A DNA stretch of 64,000 bases from Gaetbulibacter sp. 4G1 (GTDB lineage Bacteria; Bacteroidota; Bacteroidia; Flavobacteriales; Flavobacteriaceae), in the NCBI RefSeq assembly GCF_002741945.1, contig NZ_MDVN01000018.1, forward strand, positions 141,968 through 205,967, given 5' to 3'. Positions 51,406 through 60,627 of this stretch are shown here, piece by piece. Below the pieces are notes generated by a model that made no database searches, had not been told where the DNA came from, and saw only the letters and a list, made by a program, of their open reading frames with translations. The number at the start of each line of letters is the position of its first letter. The first letter of the stretch is position 1. Both the position numbers and the translations under genes were made by a program.

Positions 51406-52140
51406 TTATTTAAAAATCATTACTAAGCGTTCAGATGTTTTCGCATTAAATTTATGCAATTTATAGTCGCCAAAAACATCTAGTAAATGTACATTGGCTG
51501 CTTCAAACATAGTTTCAAAATCTTTCAAAGTAAACGCTCTAACACGCTCTTGAAAATTATAATCGTTGCCTTCTGCTGTAAACGAAATGTCTTTTACAAT
51601 ATAACCAGCTTCAACATAACGTTTTAAATTAAAGGTAATATCATCAACTGTTTTAATTTCTTCGGGCACTAAATTATCAATAACAAACTCACTATTCATA
51701 AAATCAATAACCCCAAAACCAAAAGGATTTAAATTTTCCTTGATGGCTTTAATAGTATTCAGGTTATCTTCATCTTTGTCAAAATATCCAAAACTAGTAA
51801 ACAAATTAAAAACTGCATCAAATTGCTTATTGTAAGGTTTACACATGTTATGTACTTCAAAATGCAAGCTGTTATTTTCAAACTGTTTAGCAAAATTAAT
51901 ACTATTTTCACTTAAATCAACACCAGTAACATCATAGCCAATTTTATTTAAATACCTTGCATGTCTTCCTTTGCCGCAAGCCAAATCTAAAATAGTACCG
52001 CGTTCCGGAACATTTAAATAATTGGTAAGCGTATCCATAAACGCATGAGCCTCGGTATCATCCCTGTCTTTATATAAAATATGGTAAAATGGCGTATCAA
52101 ACCAAGAGGAAAACCATTTTGTAGTCGTATTATTCGTCAT
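51406..52140 (-). CDS. class I SAM-dependent methyltransferase
   Basis: 244 aa. SAM-binding motif I is TILDLACGKGRHARYLNKIG, followed by YDVTGVDLSENSINFAK and an acidic motif III region FDAVFNLFTSFGYF. This is a small-molecule or protein methyltransferase by type; target unknown. Upstream lies a dispersed palindromic repeat (52152-52252). Confidence 0.9.
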   Translation of the reverse strand: MTNNTTTKWFSSWFDTPFYHILYKDRDDTEAHAFMDTLTNYLNVPERGTILDLACGKGRHARYLNKIGYDVTGVDLSENSINFAKQFENNSLHFEVHNMCKPYNKQFDAVFNLFTSFGYFDKDEDNLNTIKAIKENLNPFGFGVIDFMNSEFVIDNLVPEEIKTVDDITFNLKRYVEAGYIVKDISFTAEGNDYNFQERVRAFTLKDFETMFEAANVHLLDVFGDYKLHKFNAKTSERLVMIFK

Positions 52141-52151
52141 ATATTTTTTGA

Positions 52152-52252
52152 GGTTACCACGCTTGCATTTCGGCTACGCTCAATGTAAACGTGGTCAGGC
52201 TTTCCGCTATATTTTTTTTATCAAAAAAGGATGCCGCATCAATCCTTAACCC
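52152..52252. repeat. dispersed palindromic repeat, copy 2, with nested hairpin
   Basis: GGTTA (52152-52156) and TAACC (52247-52251) are the outer ends. Inside, CCACG (52157-52161) and CGTGG (52190-52194) bracket a TTCGGCTACGCTCAA motif, a second hairpin that copy 1 at 47129-47212 lacks. The shared part is CAGGCTTTCCGCTATAT, AAAAAAGG and CCGCATCAATCC. Confidence 0.7.
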
Positions 52253-52320
52253 ATTATCTGCAATTGCTAAGTTAATTAACGCAAAATTACGTTATTTTTG
52301 CAATCTATTCGACGTAAAAA

Positions 52321-53478
52321 ATGGAAGAAAATTTCAAGATGGTTGCCAAAACCTTATTTGGCTTTGAAGAATTACTATCAAAAGAGCTTACTCAACTTGG
52401 TGCTCAAGATATAAAAGCAGGGGTTCGTAATGTGGCTTTTTCGGGAGATAAAGGGTTTATGTATAAAGCCAATTTAGGCTTGCGAACAGCTGTTAAAATT
52501 TTAAAACCCATCCATACATTTACTGTTAGTAGCGAGCAAGATTTATATGATAAAATCTATGCAATGGATTGGTCTCAATATTTAAAACCAACAGGCACTT
52601 TAGCAGTTGATGCTACAATACATTCTGATTTGTTTACACATTCGCTTTACATTGCACAAAAAACTAAAGATGCTATAGTTGATAAATTTAGAGATACTAC
52701 AGGCAAACGTCCAAATGTCGATTTAAAATTTCCAGACTTAAAGATAAATGTGCATATCGATAGACGGCAATGCACTATTTCATTAGATTCTTCTGGCGAT
52801 TCATTGCATAAGCGTGGTTATAAAATGGCCACTAATATAGCACCTATAAACGAAGTTTTAGCAGCGGGGTTGATTATGTTGTCTGGCTGGGATGGACAAA
52901 CCGATTTTATGGACCCCATGTGTGGTTCTGGTACCATGCTTATAGAGGCTGCAATGATAGCTTGTAATATTCCACCAAATTTGATGCGTAAAGAATTTGC
53001 GTTTGAACGTTGGCAAGATTGGGATGTAGAATTGTTTGAAAAAATTGAAGAATCCTTACTTGGCAAAACTCGCGATTTTCATCATAAAATAATTGGCTAT
53101 GATAAAGCGCCAAGTGCAGTTAGTAAAGCTAAAGATAATGTTAAGAATGCCCAATTAGAAGACTTTATTGAAGTAAAGCATGAAGATTTTTTCAAAACCC
53201 AAAAAGGAGGTGATGAAAAATTACATATGGTATTTAATCCACCTTATGGCGAGCGTTTAAATATTGATATGCAAGAGTTTTATGCTAGCATTGGAGATAC
53301 CTTAAAGCAAAATTATCCAGGTACTGATGCTTGGTTTATTACCTCAAACCTTGATGCTCTTAAACATGTAGGTTTGCGACCATCACGAAAAATACATTTA
53401 TTTAATGCAAAACTTGAAGCACGTTTAGTTAAATATGTAATGTATGAAGGAAGTAAGAAGGGAAAATATATGAAGTAA
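52321..53478 (+). CDS. THUMP-domain class I rRNA methyltransferase (RlmL N-domain type)
   Basis: 385 aa. An N-terminal THUMP RNA-binding domain (about 45-160; TKDAIVDKFRDTTGKRPNVD) is followed by a methyltransferase domain with MDPMCGSGTMLIEAAM and the catalytic HMVFNPPYGERL, the N2-guanine methyltransferase form. It is likely the enzyme for 23S rRNA m2G2445 (RlmL/RlmKL N-terminal half). TATTTTTG at 52293-52300 is a -7 box candidate 21 bases before the start. Confidence 0.9.
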   Translation: MEENFKMVAKTLFGFEELLSKELTQLGAQDIKAGVRNVAFSGDKGFMYKANLGLRTAVKILKPIHTFTVSSEQDLYDKIYAMDWSQYLKPTGTLAVDATIHSDLFTHSLYIAQKTKDAIVDKFRDTTGKRPNVDLKFPDLKINVHIDRRQCTISLDSSGDSLHKRGYKMATNIAPINEVLAAGLIMLSGWDGQTDFMDPMCGSGTMLIEAAMIACNIPPNLMRKEFAFERWQDWDVELFEKIEESLLGKTRDFHHKIIGYDKAPSAVSKAKDNVKNAQLEDFIEVKHEDFFKTQKGGDEKLHMVFNPPYGERLNIDMQEFYASIGDTLKQNYPGTDAWFITSNLDALKHVGLRPSRKIHLFNAKLEARLVKYVMYEGSKKGKYMK

Positions 53479-53529
53479 CAAATTCTAGTCTTTTGTCTTA
53501 AAAATGACGAAAGTACACCCTTTGTATTT

Positions 53530-54042
53530 CTAAAATAAAGGTAAACGCTCATATTGAGCAATTAAAAACAGCTTACCACAGGCGCGAGCATCAGACAATG
53601 CATCGTGATGTTTTAAAGCAATATTATGTGCTTTACAGCAAGCATCTAGTTTTGCTGGTTTATAACCTTTATTGCGGTAAATCTTAAGCGTGCATTCCCA
53701 ACGCTCTTGCATGATTAAATCTGATTGCGGAATGTTATAATCTTTCATCGTTTTTTGTAAAACGGTTCTGTCAAAAGATTCGTTGTGTGCAACGGTAACT
53801 ATTCCAGAAATACGTTTTTTTATCTCTGGATACACAGCTCTAAAATTTGGTGCAAATCTAGTATCGTCTTCAGTAATACCATGAACTTGTATATTATGCC
53901 AATTATAATCGTTGTTTGGTGGTTGTATTAATGCATGAAACTCGTCAATAATAACTCCATTTTTAAACGTCACAATCCCAACAGAGCAAATATGGTGTCC
54001 TTTAGCGGTTTCGAAGTCTATGGCTGCAAACATGGTTGACAT
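53530..54042 (-). CDS. DnaQ-like 3'-5' exonuclease
   Basis: 170 aa DEDDh exonuclease: motif I FAAIDFETAKG, motif II VAHNESFDRTVL, motif III HHDALSDARACG with the His and last Asp. This is the proofreading-domain fold seen in Pol III epsilon; small relatives act in DNA repair or tRNA trimming. The start at 54042 was kept; an ATG at 54033 is also possible. Confidence 0.92.
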   Translation of the reverse strand: MSTMFAAIDFETAKGHHICSVGIVTFKNGVIIDEFHALIQPPNNDYNWHNIQVHGITEDDTRFAPNFRAVYPEIKKRISGIVTVAHNESFDRTVLQKTMKDYNIPQSDLIMQERWECTLKIYRNKGYKPAKLDACCKAHNIALKHHDALSDARACGKLFLIAQYERLPLF

Positions 54043-54094
54043 GGTTTGAGTTTTGGAGTAAAGTTACAGTTTTATGTTAAAGCAATTCGTGTTT

Positions 54095-55420
54095 TTAATT
54101 CTGCATTTTCATAATTATTTCACTAGTTTCATTGCCTTCTTGTGTGCCATCTGCTTTGTATAATATGTAATCAAACATATCATTTATATTTTTTGAAACT
54201 TTTGAGCCGGCTTTTAAATTTTCAACTACTCTTGGTTCGTTTTGTAAAAGACCATTAATAGTTTCTCCTTTCCATTTGGTTATTTCTACCCACATCCATT
54301 CTCTTTCCCCTTCAGAATTTTCAAATGGGAATTTTATAAGTAAAGAGCTGTTTATTGGTAAACCTGCCAAAAATAATTTACGGAGTTCTGGTATTTTTTC
54401 TTTTGCTCTTTTGCTAGCTGCAAGAAGTTCTTCGTTATGATTAAGATAGGAAACTTTGTCTAGAGACCCAAATAGCTTTGTAATAACTTCATTATGTTCA
54501 ACCTGAGGATTTGCTTCTGGGAACCCTATTTCAATCAATCTGTTTTGAGGGTCGCCTTCTTCCCAAGTTCCTTTAATTAAATTTATTTCCGCTTTCTTTT
54601 CTGCATTTTCATATAGTGAGCTTAAAAGAACAGCTTTTAACTCTTCATTTTTGATAGCATCAATATTCAATTTAATGCGTCCAGTTTTTTCAATTTTCTG
54701 TTTTTCTAAGAGTGTTTGAGCAATTAAGTTAATAAAGCTTGTTAATCCTAAACTACTGTTACATGATAAGTTTTCAATGCATAAATCAGGTAGTCCAAAT
54801 TTTAACATTCCCAGAGTTATAGCTCTACAGTACTCTTCTTTTTGATAAAAATGAATGGTAATATGGTTAGATATATTTACAGTGTTATCATTTATTAAGC
54901 GTTTAGCATTCCAATAATCTTTACTATAAGTTTCTCGTGTATCAGAATCGAAAATAACAGCTTTCTTATTTTTAACTAAATCTTTAACAAAATTATTTGC
55001 TGTTTTTAAGGTGGTAATTAATTCATCTTGTTTACACATAAAATCCAATAATAACACATATTTAGACTTCTGTAACTCTATTTTTTCGCTTTCACTTAGT
55101 CCTTGATTTGTATATTGTAAATATTCCAAATCGGCAGGAGGGAATTGTTCTTTTACATTTGTTATAGGTGTAATTACAACACTACTTTCTTTTATTGATT
55201 CGGGGTTAGAAACTGAGTCTAGTAATTTAATTGAGGGATGGAGTTTTTTAATAGTTTTTATAGCATCTTCTACTTTAACAATATCATTATCTAAAAAGTA
55301 GATAGCGTATTCAAATAAAACTTTGTCATCTGCAATATTTCCTTTTGGAATTTTGTTTTGAGAGTATGAAGCACATGTAAGTAGTGCTAAAAGAAAAAGT
55401 GATATATAATTAATCTTCAT
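54095..55420 (-). CDS. secreted protein with C-terminal DUF2314 domain
   Basis: 441 aa with a signal peptide (MKINYISLFLLALLTCASYS). The C-terminal 90 residues (REWMWVEITKWKGETINGLL, AGSKVSKNINDMFDYILYKA) match DUF2314, a small beta domain of unknown function. The first 340 residues are not recognised: a helical part with LSESEKIELQKSKYVLLLDF and a central CRAITLGMLKFGLPDLCIEN. It is three bases downstream of the TPR gene, so the two are an operon and may act together. Confidence 0.78.
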   Translation of the reverse strand: MKINYISLFLLALLTCASYSQNKIPKGNIADDKVLFEYAIYFLDNDIVKVEDAIKTIKKLHPSIKLLDSVSNPESIKESSVVITPITNVKEQFPPADLEYLQYTNQGLSESEKIELQKSKYVLLLDFMCKQDELITTLKTANNFVKDLVKNKKAVIFDSDTRETYSKDYWNAKRLINDNTVNISNHITIHFYQKEEYCRAITLGMLKFGLPDLCIENLSCNSSLGLTSFINLIAQTLLEKQKIEKTGRIKLNIDAIKNEELKAVLLSSLYENAEKKAEINLIKGTWEEGDPQNRLIEIGFPEANPQVEHNEVITKLFGSLDKVSYLNHNEELLAASKRAKEKIPELRKLFLAGLPINSSLLIKFPFENSEGEREWMWVEITKWKGETINGLLQNEPRVVENLKAGSKVSKNINDMFDYILYKADGTQEGNETSEIIMKMQN

Positions 55421-55423
55421 TTA

Positions 55424-56446
55424 TTATAGGTTATTTGTTTTGAGCCAATCCCCAAAAGCGTTTAATTTCTCATTATTTTCTTGCACCCATTTTCTTGAAT
55501 TTTTATTACCAGATTGGTTTATATAGTGGCAATAAGTTTCTAAATGCTCACTCTTTGCTAATTCATAAAAAAATGTGGTATAAAAAGTCCACCAAATCTC
55601 TTTGTCTTTTTTCTTTTTAAGTTCTCCTAATACTGTAAAAAAAGAGCCGGTGTTTGTAATAAACATTTCGTCATCAGTTTTACCTTCGTTTTCTTCTAAG
55701 CTTTTTGATGCTTCTAACATGCCAACCATTAACTCGGCAGCACCAAACTTAGAATCACCACCCAAAGAAGAAAGACTTATATTAATACTATTAGGCTTGT
55801 CTTTTTCTTTAGATACGTTACCACCAAACCTATCATGAAGCATCATATATGCTTCAATCGACCTCACTGAGTCAGGTTCTAAAAAGAGGTAATAATGAAC
55901 AGCCAGTAAAGTTTGCACTGTATTGCCTTTATAGTTATGAATATTTGCTAACATTAAGTGACTACTAGAGTGATTTGAATTATTTTCTATAGCCTTAACA
56001 ACATTGTTTTCAGCTTTTTCTAAATCACCTATATTATAATAGTTTAATGCTAAATTATAATAAAGTAAGTAATGACTTTTTTCTTTTTTAATGGCTTTTT
56101 CGAATAGCTTTATTGATTCTTTTGTTTTTCCTAATAAATCTAGAGAAGAACCTTTAGTAAGGTAAGCCTGAAGCATGTGACTAGCCCTTTGTTTCAAAAT
56201 ATTGTCTGAGTGTTCAATGGCTTTTTTATAGTTTTTGTTATGAAAATAACTTAAAGATATTTCGTAGTTTACCAACGTAGATTTTGGATCTAATTTTAAT
56301 GCCTCAGCATAGGTTTTGATGGCTAAATCAAAATTTCCATCGTCGTGGTATTCAATCCCTTTTTTTACTAGCTCCTCAATAGTAGATTGGGCGTTTAAGT
56401 ATGAAGTATTTATAAATAATACTAAAAGAAATAATAATGGTTTCAT
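55424..56446 (-). CDS. exported TPR-repeat protein
   Basis: 340 aa with a signal peptide (MKPLLFLLVLFINTSYLNAQ) and five or so TPR repeats between residues 24 and 200 (YHDDGNFDLAIKTYAEALKL, LLGKTKESIKLFEKAIKKE, YYNIGDLEKAENNVVKAIEN). The C-terminal 130 residues form a separate part ending EIWWTFYTTFFYELAKSEH. Likely a periplasmic scaffold; first gene of a two-gene operon with the DUF2314 protein. Confidence 0.85.
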   Translation of the reverse strand: MKPLLFLLVLFINTSYLNAQSTIEELVKKGIEYHDDGNFDLAIKTYAEALKLDPKSTLVNYEISLSYFHNKNYKKAIEHSDNILKQRASHMLQAYLTKGSSLDLLGKTKESIKLFEKAIKKEKSHYLLYYNLALNYYNIGDLEKAENNVVKAIENNSNHSSSHLMLANIHNYKGNTVQTLLAVHYYLFLEPDSVRSIEAYMMLHDRFGGNVSKEKDKPNSINISLSSLGGDSKFGAAELMVGMLEASKSLEENEGKTDDEMFITNTGSFFTVLGELKKKKDKEIWWTFYTTFFYELAKSEHLETYCHYINQSGNKNSRKWVQENNEKLNAFGDWLKTNNL

Positions 56447-56599
56447 TTTTTTCTTTTTTATTGTTCTAATTTAGATTTTTGGTGATTGATATAACTAAAG
56501 TAATCTAAATAGTGAGAAAAAGAAATATGATTAAGTAAGAAATTTTACTTAATCAACTAATTTATAGCATTTCAAAATAGCTAGTAAATTAAAAAAAAT

Positions 56600-57328
56600 T
56601 TAGTTATCCCTTTTATAAAGCGGAATACGATAAGAAATGGTGTAACTGTAACCTACACCAATACGGCTGCTATCATAAGTTTTATTAAACCCAGGAATGT
56701 ATATGTTTTGAAAGTTTTCGGGTTCTGTTTCGTTTACTAAGCCTTTAAGTTGCACGTTTAAACCCATGTATAGGTTGTTAAAAAGTTCAGCTTTAATTCC
56801 TAAAATAATTTCTGCCCAAATTGCTGTTAAACCATCAAATTTTTGTGGCGTTGTAGAAGAGAATTGCTCACCCCAATATTGATTGGTATTGTATACATTA
56901 AAGCTATTTAGAGTATGACTAAACGTACTTGCTCCTACACGAAACCCAAAGTAAATCATATTATCCATATCTAGCCAATTTTGATATGAATTATAATCAA
57001 TACCTCCTTTTAAGTAACTTCCTTTTGTTGTGATATTTAAATAATTGTTCACATCGGTTTTTTCTTCTGTACCAATTTCACCAGCTATGTATAGCTTTTT
57101 CTTAAGCCGATAATCGGCAGAAATCTCAAAACCAGAATATTCATCGTCAATAGCGGTTCGAATAAGTTTACCAATATCAGCACCAACACGAAGCCCGTAC
57201 TTTTGTTTAATTTTTAAAGAGTCGTTTACAGGACTAGCAATACTATCATTTTGCGCATTTGCAGACACACAAAAAAGTAGTAAAAGAGCACTACTAATGA
57301 AATAAGTTAAAATGCGCTGCTGTTTCAT
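56600..57328 (-). CDS. DUF6048 outer-membrane beta-barrel-like protein
   Basis: 242 aa with a signal peptide (MKQQRILTYFISSALLLLFC...ANA) and a mature part made of amphipathic beta strands ending in a typical aromatic outer-membrane pattern (VGYSYTISYRIPLYKRDN). By place and pattern it is the DUF6048 protein found next to DUF6452 and rlmD in flavobacteria (from memory). It starts 35 bases inside the end of the DUF6452 gene, so translation is probably coupled. Confidence 0.82.
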   Translation of the reverse strand: MKQQRILTYFISSALLLLFCVSANAQNDSIASPVNDSLKIKQKYGLRVGADIGKLIRTAIDDEYSGFEISADYRLKKKLYIAGEIGTEEKTDVNNYLNITTKGSYLKGGIDYNSYQNWLDMDNMIYFGFRVGASTFSHTLNSFNVYNTNQYWGEQFSSTTPQKFDGLTAIWAEIILGIKAELFNNLYMGLNVQLKGLVNETEPENFQNIYIPGFNKTYDSSRIGVGYSYTISYRIPLYKRDN

Positions 57329-57845
57329 CTTCTACAGATTGAGGGTTATTAAAAGGTTGTGTTAATTGTATCCAGTTATCACCATCATCTTCAACAGATA
57401 TTGTAACATCTTTAAAAATGGTTTTATAGCCACAGGCACGGGATACGTAAACTTCTTCTCTGGTGTAATTTATAGTGATAATATCTTCATTACCTCCAAT
57501 AACATCATCAGTTATATCATCTGGAGTACCATTATCATCATAAGAATAATCACTATGTAGTTTATACTGTGAAGAATCAGTGTTTGTTTTTAAAGGTAAT
57601 ACGATAGAATCAGTAGATACTATATTAAAACCTGTTAAAACATCATCGATTCCAACACCTTGTACTCTTAAACCAAACACGTTTTTTTTACTGTCTTGGT
57701 TTGATACGTCAGATGTTCTTATAATTAAGCTAGGTGTAGTTGGTGTGCTTTCGGGACATAAATCGTCACGTTCGCAACTCGCAGTAACTCCAATTATCAA
57801 TAAAATAATTGGTAAAAAAAAGAATTTAAAAGATTTCATTTTCAT
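57294..57845 (-). CDS. DUF6452 lipoprotein
   Basis: 183 aa. Signal peptide with lipobox (IIGVTASCERDDLCPEST), then a beta-rich domain with LIIRTSD, FGLRVQGVG and RACGYKTIFKDVTISVEDDG. The two Cys (DDLCPE and RACGY) are likely a disulfide. This matches the DUF6452 family (from memory). The frame begins at a TTG at 57854; the ATG at 57845 was chosen. Middle gene of rlmD-DUF6452-DUF6048. Confidence 0.82.
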   Translation of the reverse strand: MKMKSFKFFFLPIILLIIGVTASCERDDLCPESTPTTPSLIIRTSDVSNQDSKKNVFGLRVQGVGIDDVLTGFNIVSTDSIVLPLKTNTDSSQYKLHSDYSYDDNGTPDDITDDVIGGNEDIITINYTREEVYVSRACGYKTIFKDVTISVEDDGDNWIQLTQPFNNPQSVEDETAAHFNLFH

Positions 57846-57887
57846 TTTATACAAATAAACGAATTAACAACTAAACGAATATACACT

Positions 57888-59300
57888 TTATCGTTTTTCA
57901 AGCAATACAACATTTTCGACATGAAATGTTTGTGGAAACATATCTACTGCTTGTGTTTTTGTGACTTTATACATGCTATCCATTAATGCCAAATCCCTAG
58001 CCTGGGTAGCACTATTACAGCTTACATAAACCACCTTTTTAGGCGCTATATTTAAAATTTGTTGTACAACGTCTTTATGCATACCATCACGAGGCGGATC
58101 TGTGATAATAATATCGGGCTGCCCATGTGCGTTAATAAACTCGACATTAAAAACCTGCTTCATATCTCCAACAAAGAATTCAACGTTATTAATACTATTT
58201 AATTGTGCATTTTCTTTGGCTGCTGTAATAGCATCAGGTACAGCTTCAACTCCAACAACTTTATTTGCTTTTTTTGCAACAAATTGAGCAATAGTTCCTG
58301 TGCCTGTATATAAATCGTAAACGACTTCATTTCCTGTTAAATCAGCAAAATCTCGTGTTATTTTATATAGTTCAAAAGCCTGATCAGAGTTGGTTTGATA
58401 AAAAGATTTTGCATTTATTTTAAATTTCAAACCTTCCATTTCTTCAAAAATATAATCATTGCCTTTATAACAAATAACTTCTTGATCGTAAATGGTATCG
58501 TTTGCTTTTCCATTTATAACATATTGTAAAGAGGTTATTTGTGGAAATGTTTTATGAAGAAAGTCCAACAATAATTCGCGTTTTGCTTTATCTTCTTTAA
58601 AAAACTGAATCATAACCATAATATCTCCTGTACTTGAAGTACGAATCATCATAGTGCGTAACAATCCTGTTTGATTTCTTGTATTGAAAAATTCTAAATT
58701 ATTTTCAATGGCAAATTGTTTTACAGCATTTCTTATGGTATTTGATGGATCCGCTTGTAAATGACACTTTCTTATATCTAAAATTTTATCCCACATTCCT
58801 GGAATATGAAAGCCTAATGCATTTCTATCTCCCAAGTCTGCATCCGATTGTACCTCTTCAATAGTTAACCAACGCGAATCGCTAAAAGAAAATTCCATTT
58901 TATTTCTATAAAAATATTGGTTGGCAGAACCTAGAATAGGAGATACTTCTGGGAGTTCAATATGTCCCAAACGGATTAAATTATTAGTAACTTCTTTTTG
59001 TTTATAAAATAATTGATGCTCGTAACTCATATTTTGCCATTTGCAACCGCCACAGGTTCCAAAATGCTCGCAAGCAGGCTCAGTTCTTTTATTTGATAGT
59101 TTATGAAACGCAGTTGCTTTTCCTTCGTAATATGCTTTTCGCTTTTTAAAGGTTTGCACATCTACTACATCCCCAGGAACAGCATTAGGTAAAAAAATAA
59201 CCTTACCATCAGGAGCTTTAGCAATAGTTTTTCCTTTTGCTCCGGCATCGATAACTTCTACGTTTTCAAAAATTTGTTTTCTTGATTTTCTTCTTGACAT
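57888..59300 (-). CDS. rlmD: 23S rRNA (uracil-C5)-methyltransferase RlmD
   Basis: 470 aa enzyme making m5U1939 in 23S rRNA. An N-terminal TRAM domain (about 11-65), a 4Fe-4S site with C77, C83 and C86 in ACEHFGTCGGCKWQ plus a later Cys in DIRKCHL, motif YDLYTGTGTIAQF, IITDPPRDGMHKD and the catalytic Cys in VYVSCNSATQARDL. All expected residues are present. First gene of an operon with two envelope proteins, a fixed arrangement in flavobacteria rather than a functional link one would predict. Confidence 0.94.
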   Translation of the reverse strand: MSRRKSRKQIFENVEVIDAGAKGKTIAKAPDGKVIFLPNAVPGDVVDVQTFKKRKAYYEGKATAFHKLSNKRTEPACEHFGTCGGCKWQNMSYEHQLFYKQKEVTNNLIRLGHIELPEVSPILGSANQYFYRNKMEFSFSDSRWLTIEEVQSDADLGDRNALGFHIPGMWDKILDIRKCHLQADPSNTIRNAVKQFAIENNLEFFNTRNQTGLLRTMMIRTSSTGDIMVMIQFFKEDKAKRELLLDFLHKTFPQITSLQYVINGKANDTIYDQEVICYKGNDYIFEEMEGLKFKINAKSFYQTNSDQAFELYKITRDFADLTGNEVVYDLYTGTGTIAQFVAKKANKVVGVEAVPDAITAAKENAQLNSINNVEFFVGDMKQVFNVEFINAHGQPDIIITDPPRDGMHKDVVQQILNIAPKKVVYVSCNSATQARDLALMDSMYKVTKTQAVDMFPQTFHVENVVLLEKR

Positions 59301-59500
59301 GCTGCAAAAATAATAATAGCAACAAATAAATATGGCTTTATTTCTATTAACTTTAATAGATTTTTAAATTATTTGAAAATAAAATGAACCTTTTGTAAAG
59401 ATTACTGTCTTTATAGTATGAAATGAACCTTAAATTTATAAACCAAGGAATCTTAAAACCAAATTATTTTTGACTAAAAATAATAGTAAACGATGAACAG

Positions 59501-60010
59501 ATGAATGTTATAAACATACATAAGCGAAGAATTAATCAACCTAAAGAAAGTGTATATAAATTGTTAGACACATTAACAACCAAAGATGATAAAGTTTGGC
59601 CTTATGAAAAATGGCCAGCTATTCGTTTTAAAAATGGATTAAAAGTTGGATCTGCTGGTGGTCATGGCCCAATAAAGTACAGGGTTGATAGTATTGATTA
59701 TAATAAAGGCATCGTATTTAGTTTTACTAATACAGGGTTTAATGGTACCCATGTACTTAAAGTTGAAGAGTTAAGTGATTCTGAAGTAGAGATATCTCAT
59801 ACTATCAAAATGAAAACTTCTGGATTTGCTGTTCTTTATTGGTTATTTTTGGTTAAATGGTTTCACGATGCTTTAATTGAAGATGCTTTTGATAAATTAG
59901 AAAATCATTTTTTATTAGAAAAAAAAGAAACTGAATATAACTTCTGGGTGAAATTTTTAAGAATGCTTAAAAACAAAAAAAGAAAGCGGCACTATATAAA
60001 ACCTATCTAA
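59501..60010 (+). CDS. SRPBCC-fold protein
   Basis: 169 aa polyketide-cyclase/Bet v1-like fold: KRRINQPKESVYKLLDTLTT at the start, a central GGHGPIKYRVDSIDYNKGIV, and a long C-terminal helix. Ligand unknown; the C-terminus is strongly basic (KNKKRKRHYIKPI). TATTTTTG at 59465-59472 is a -7 box candidate. The stop directly abuts the start of the sigma-factor gene (TAATTG), suggesting coupled translation. Confidence 0.85.
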   Translation: MNVINIHKRRINQPKESVYKLLDTLTTKDDKVWPYEKWPAIRFKNGLKVGSAGGHGPIKYRVDSIDYNKGIVFSFTNTGFNGTHVLKVEELSDSEVEISHTIKMKTSGFAVLYWLFLVKWFHDALIEDAFDKLENHFLLEKKETEYNFWVKFLRMLKNKKRKRHYIKPI

Positions 60011-60562
60011 TTGAAAAGAGATAAAGCTATAGATGCAATGTTAGTTACACAATACCTTTCTGGAAATGCAAATGCATTTACAGAGTTGGTTAAGAGATGG
60101 CACAAATTGTTTTGCGAAAAGGCTTATTGGTTAGTTCAAGATCCCGATGTTGCTAAAGATATTGCTCAAGATAGTTGGAAAACAATTATTGTTAAGATTG
60201 ATAAATTACAAGACCCAAAAAGTTTTGGAGCGTGGGCGCTACGTATTGTTTATACTAAGGCTTTAAATAATATTAATTCAAATAAAAGGATACATAATAA
60301 TTTAGAGCATTATAAATACGAACAAGATTCAGTAGCTGATGAAATTGAGGTTGATGAATCACTAAAAAAAGCACTTTCAAAAGCCATTAAAAATTTAGTT
60401 GAACACCAGCAAGTAGTAATTAAGTTGTTTTATGTTGAAGAATATTCGTTAAAAGAAATTAGTGAAATATTAAATATATCAGTGGGAACAGCGAAATCAA
60501 GATTATTCCATGCTAGAGAAAAATTGAAGGAAGTATTAAAAAATAAACGAAATAATTATTAA
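60011..60562 (+). CDS. ECF-type RNA polymerase sigma factor
   Basis: 183 aa. Region 2 reads DVAKDIAQDSWKTIIVKIDK, region 4 reads SLKEISEILNISVGTAKSRL. The linker is of normal length. Start is a TTG touching the SRPBCC stop; an ATG at 60038 (MLVTQYLSGN) is an alternative. ECF factors of Bacteroidota usually have an anti-sigma gene next to them; the only candidate is the small membrane protein downstream. Confidence 0.92.
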   Translation: MKRDKAIDAMLVTQYLSGNANAFTELVKRWHKLFCEKAYWLVQDPDVAKDIAQDSWKTIIVKIDKLQDPKSFGAWALRIVYTKALNNINSNKRIHNNLEHYKYEQDSVADEIEVDESLKKALSKAIKNLVEHQQVVIKLFYVEEYSLKEISEILNISVGTAKSRLFHAREKLKEVLKNKRNNY

Positions 60563-60627
60563 TAAGTTTTTTGTTGGAGTTTACATTAGAGTGTAACCGA
60601 CATGCAGAAACAAAAAATAAATTTATT

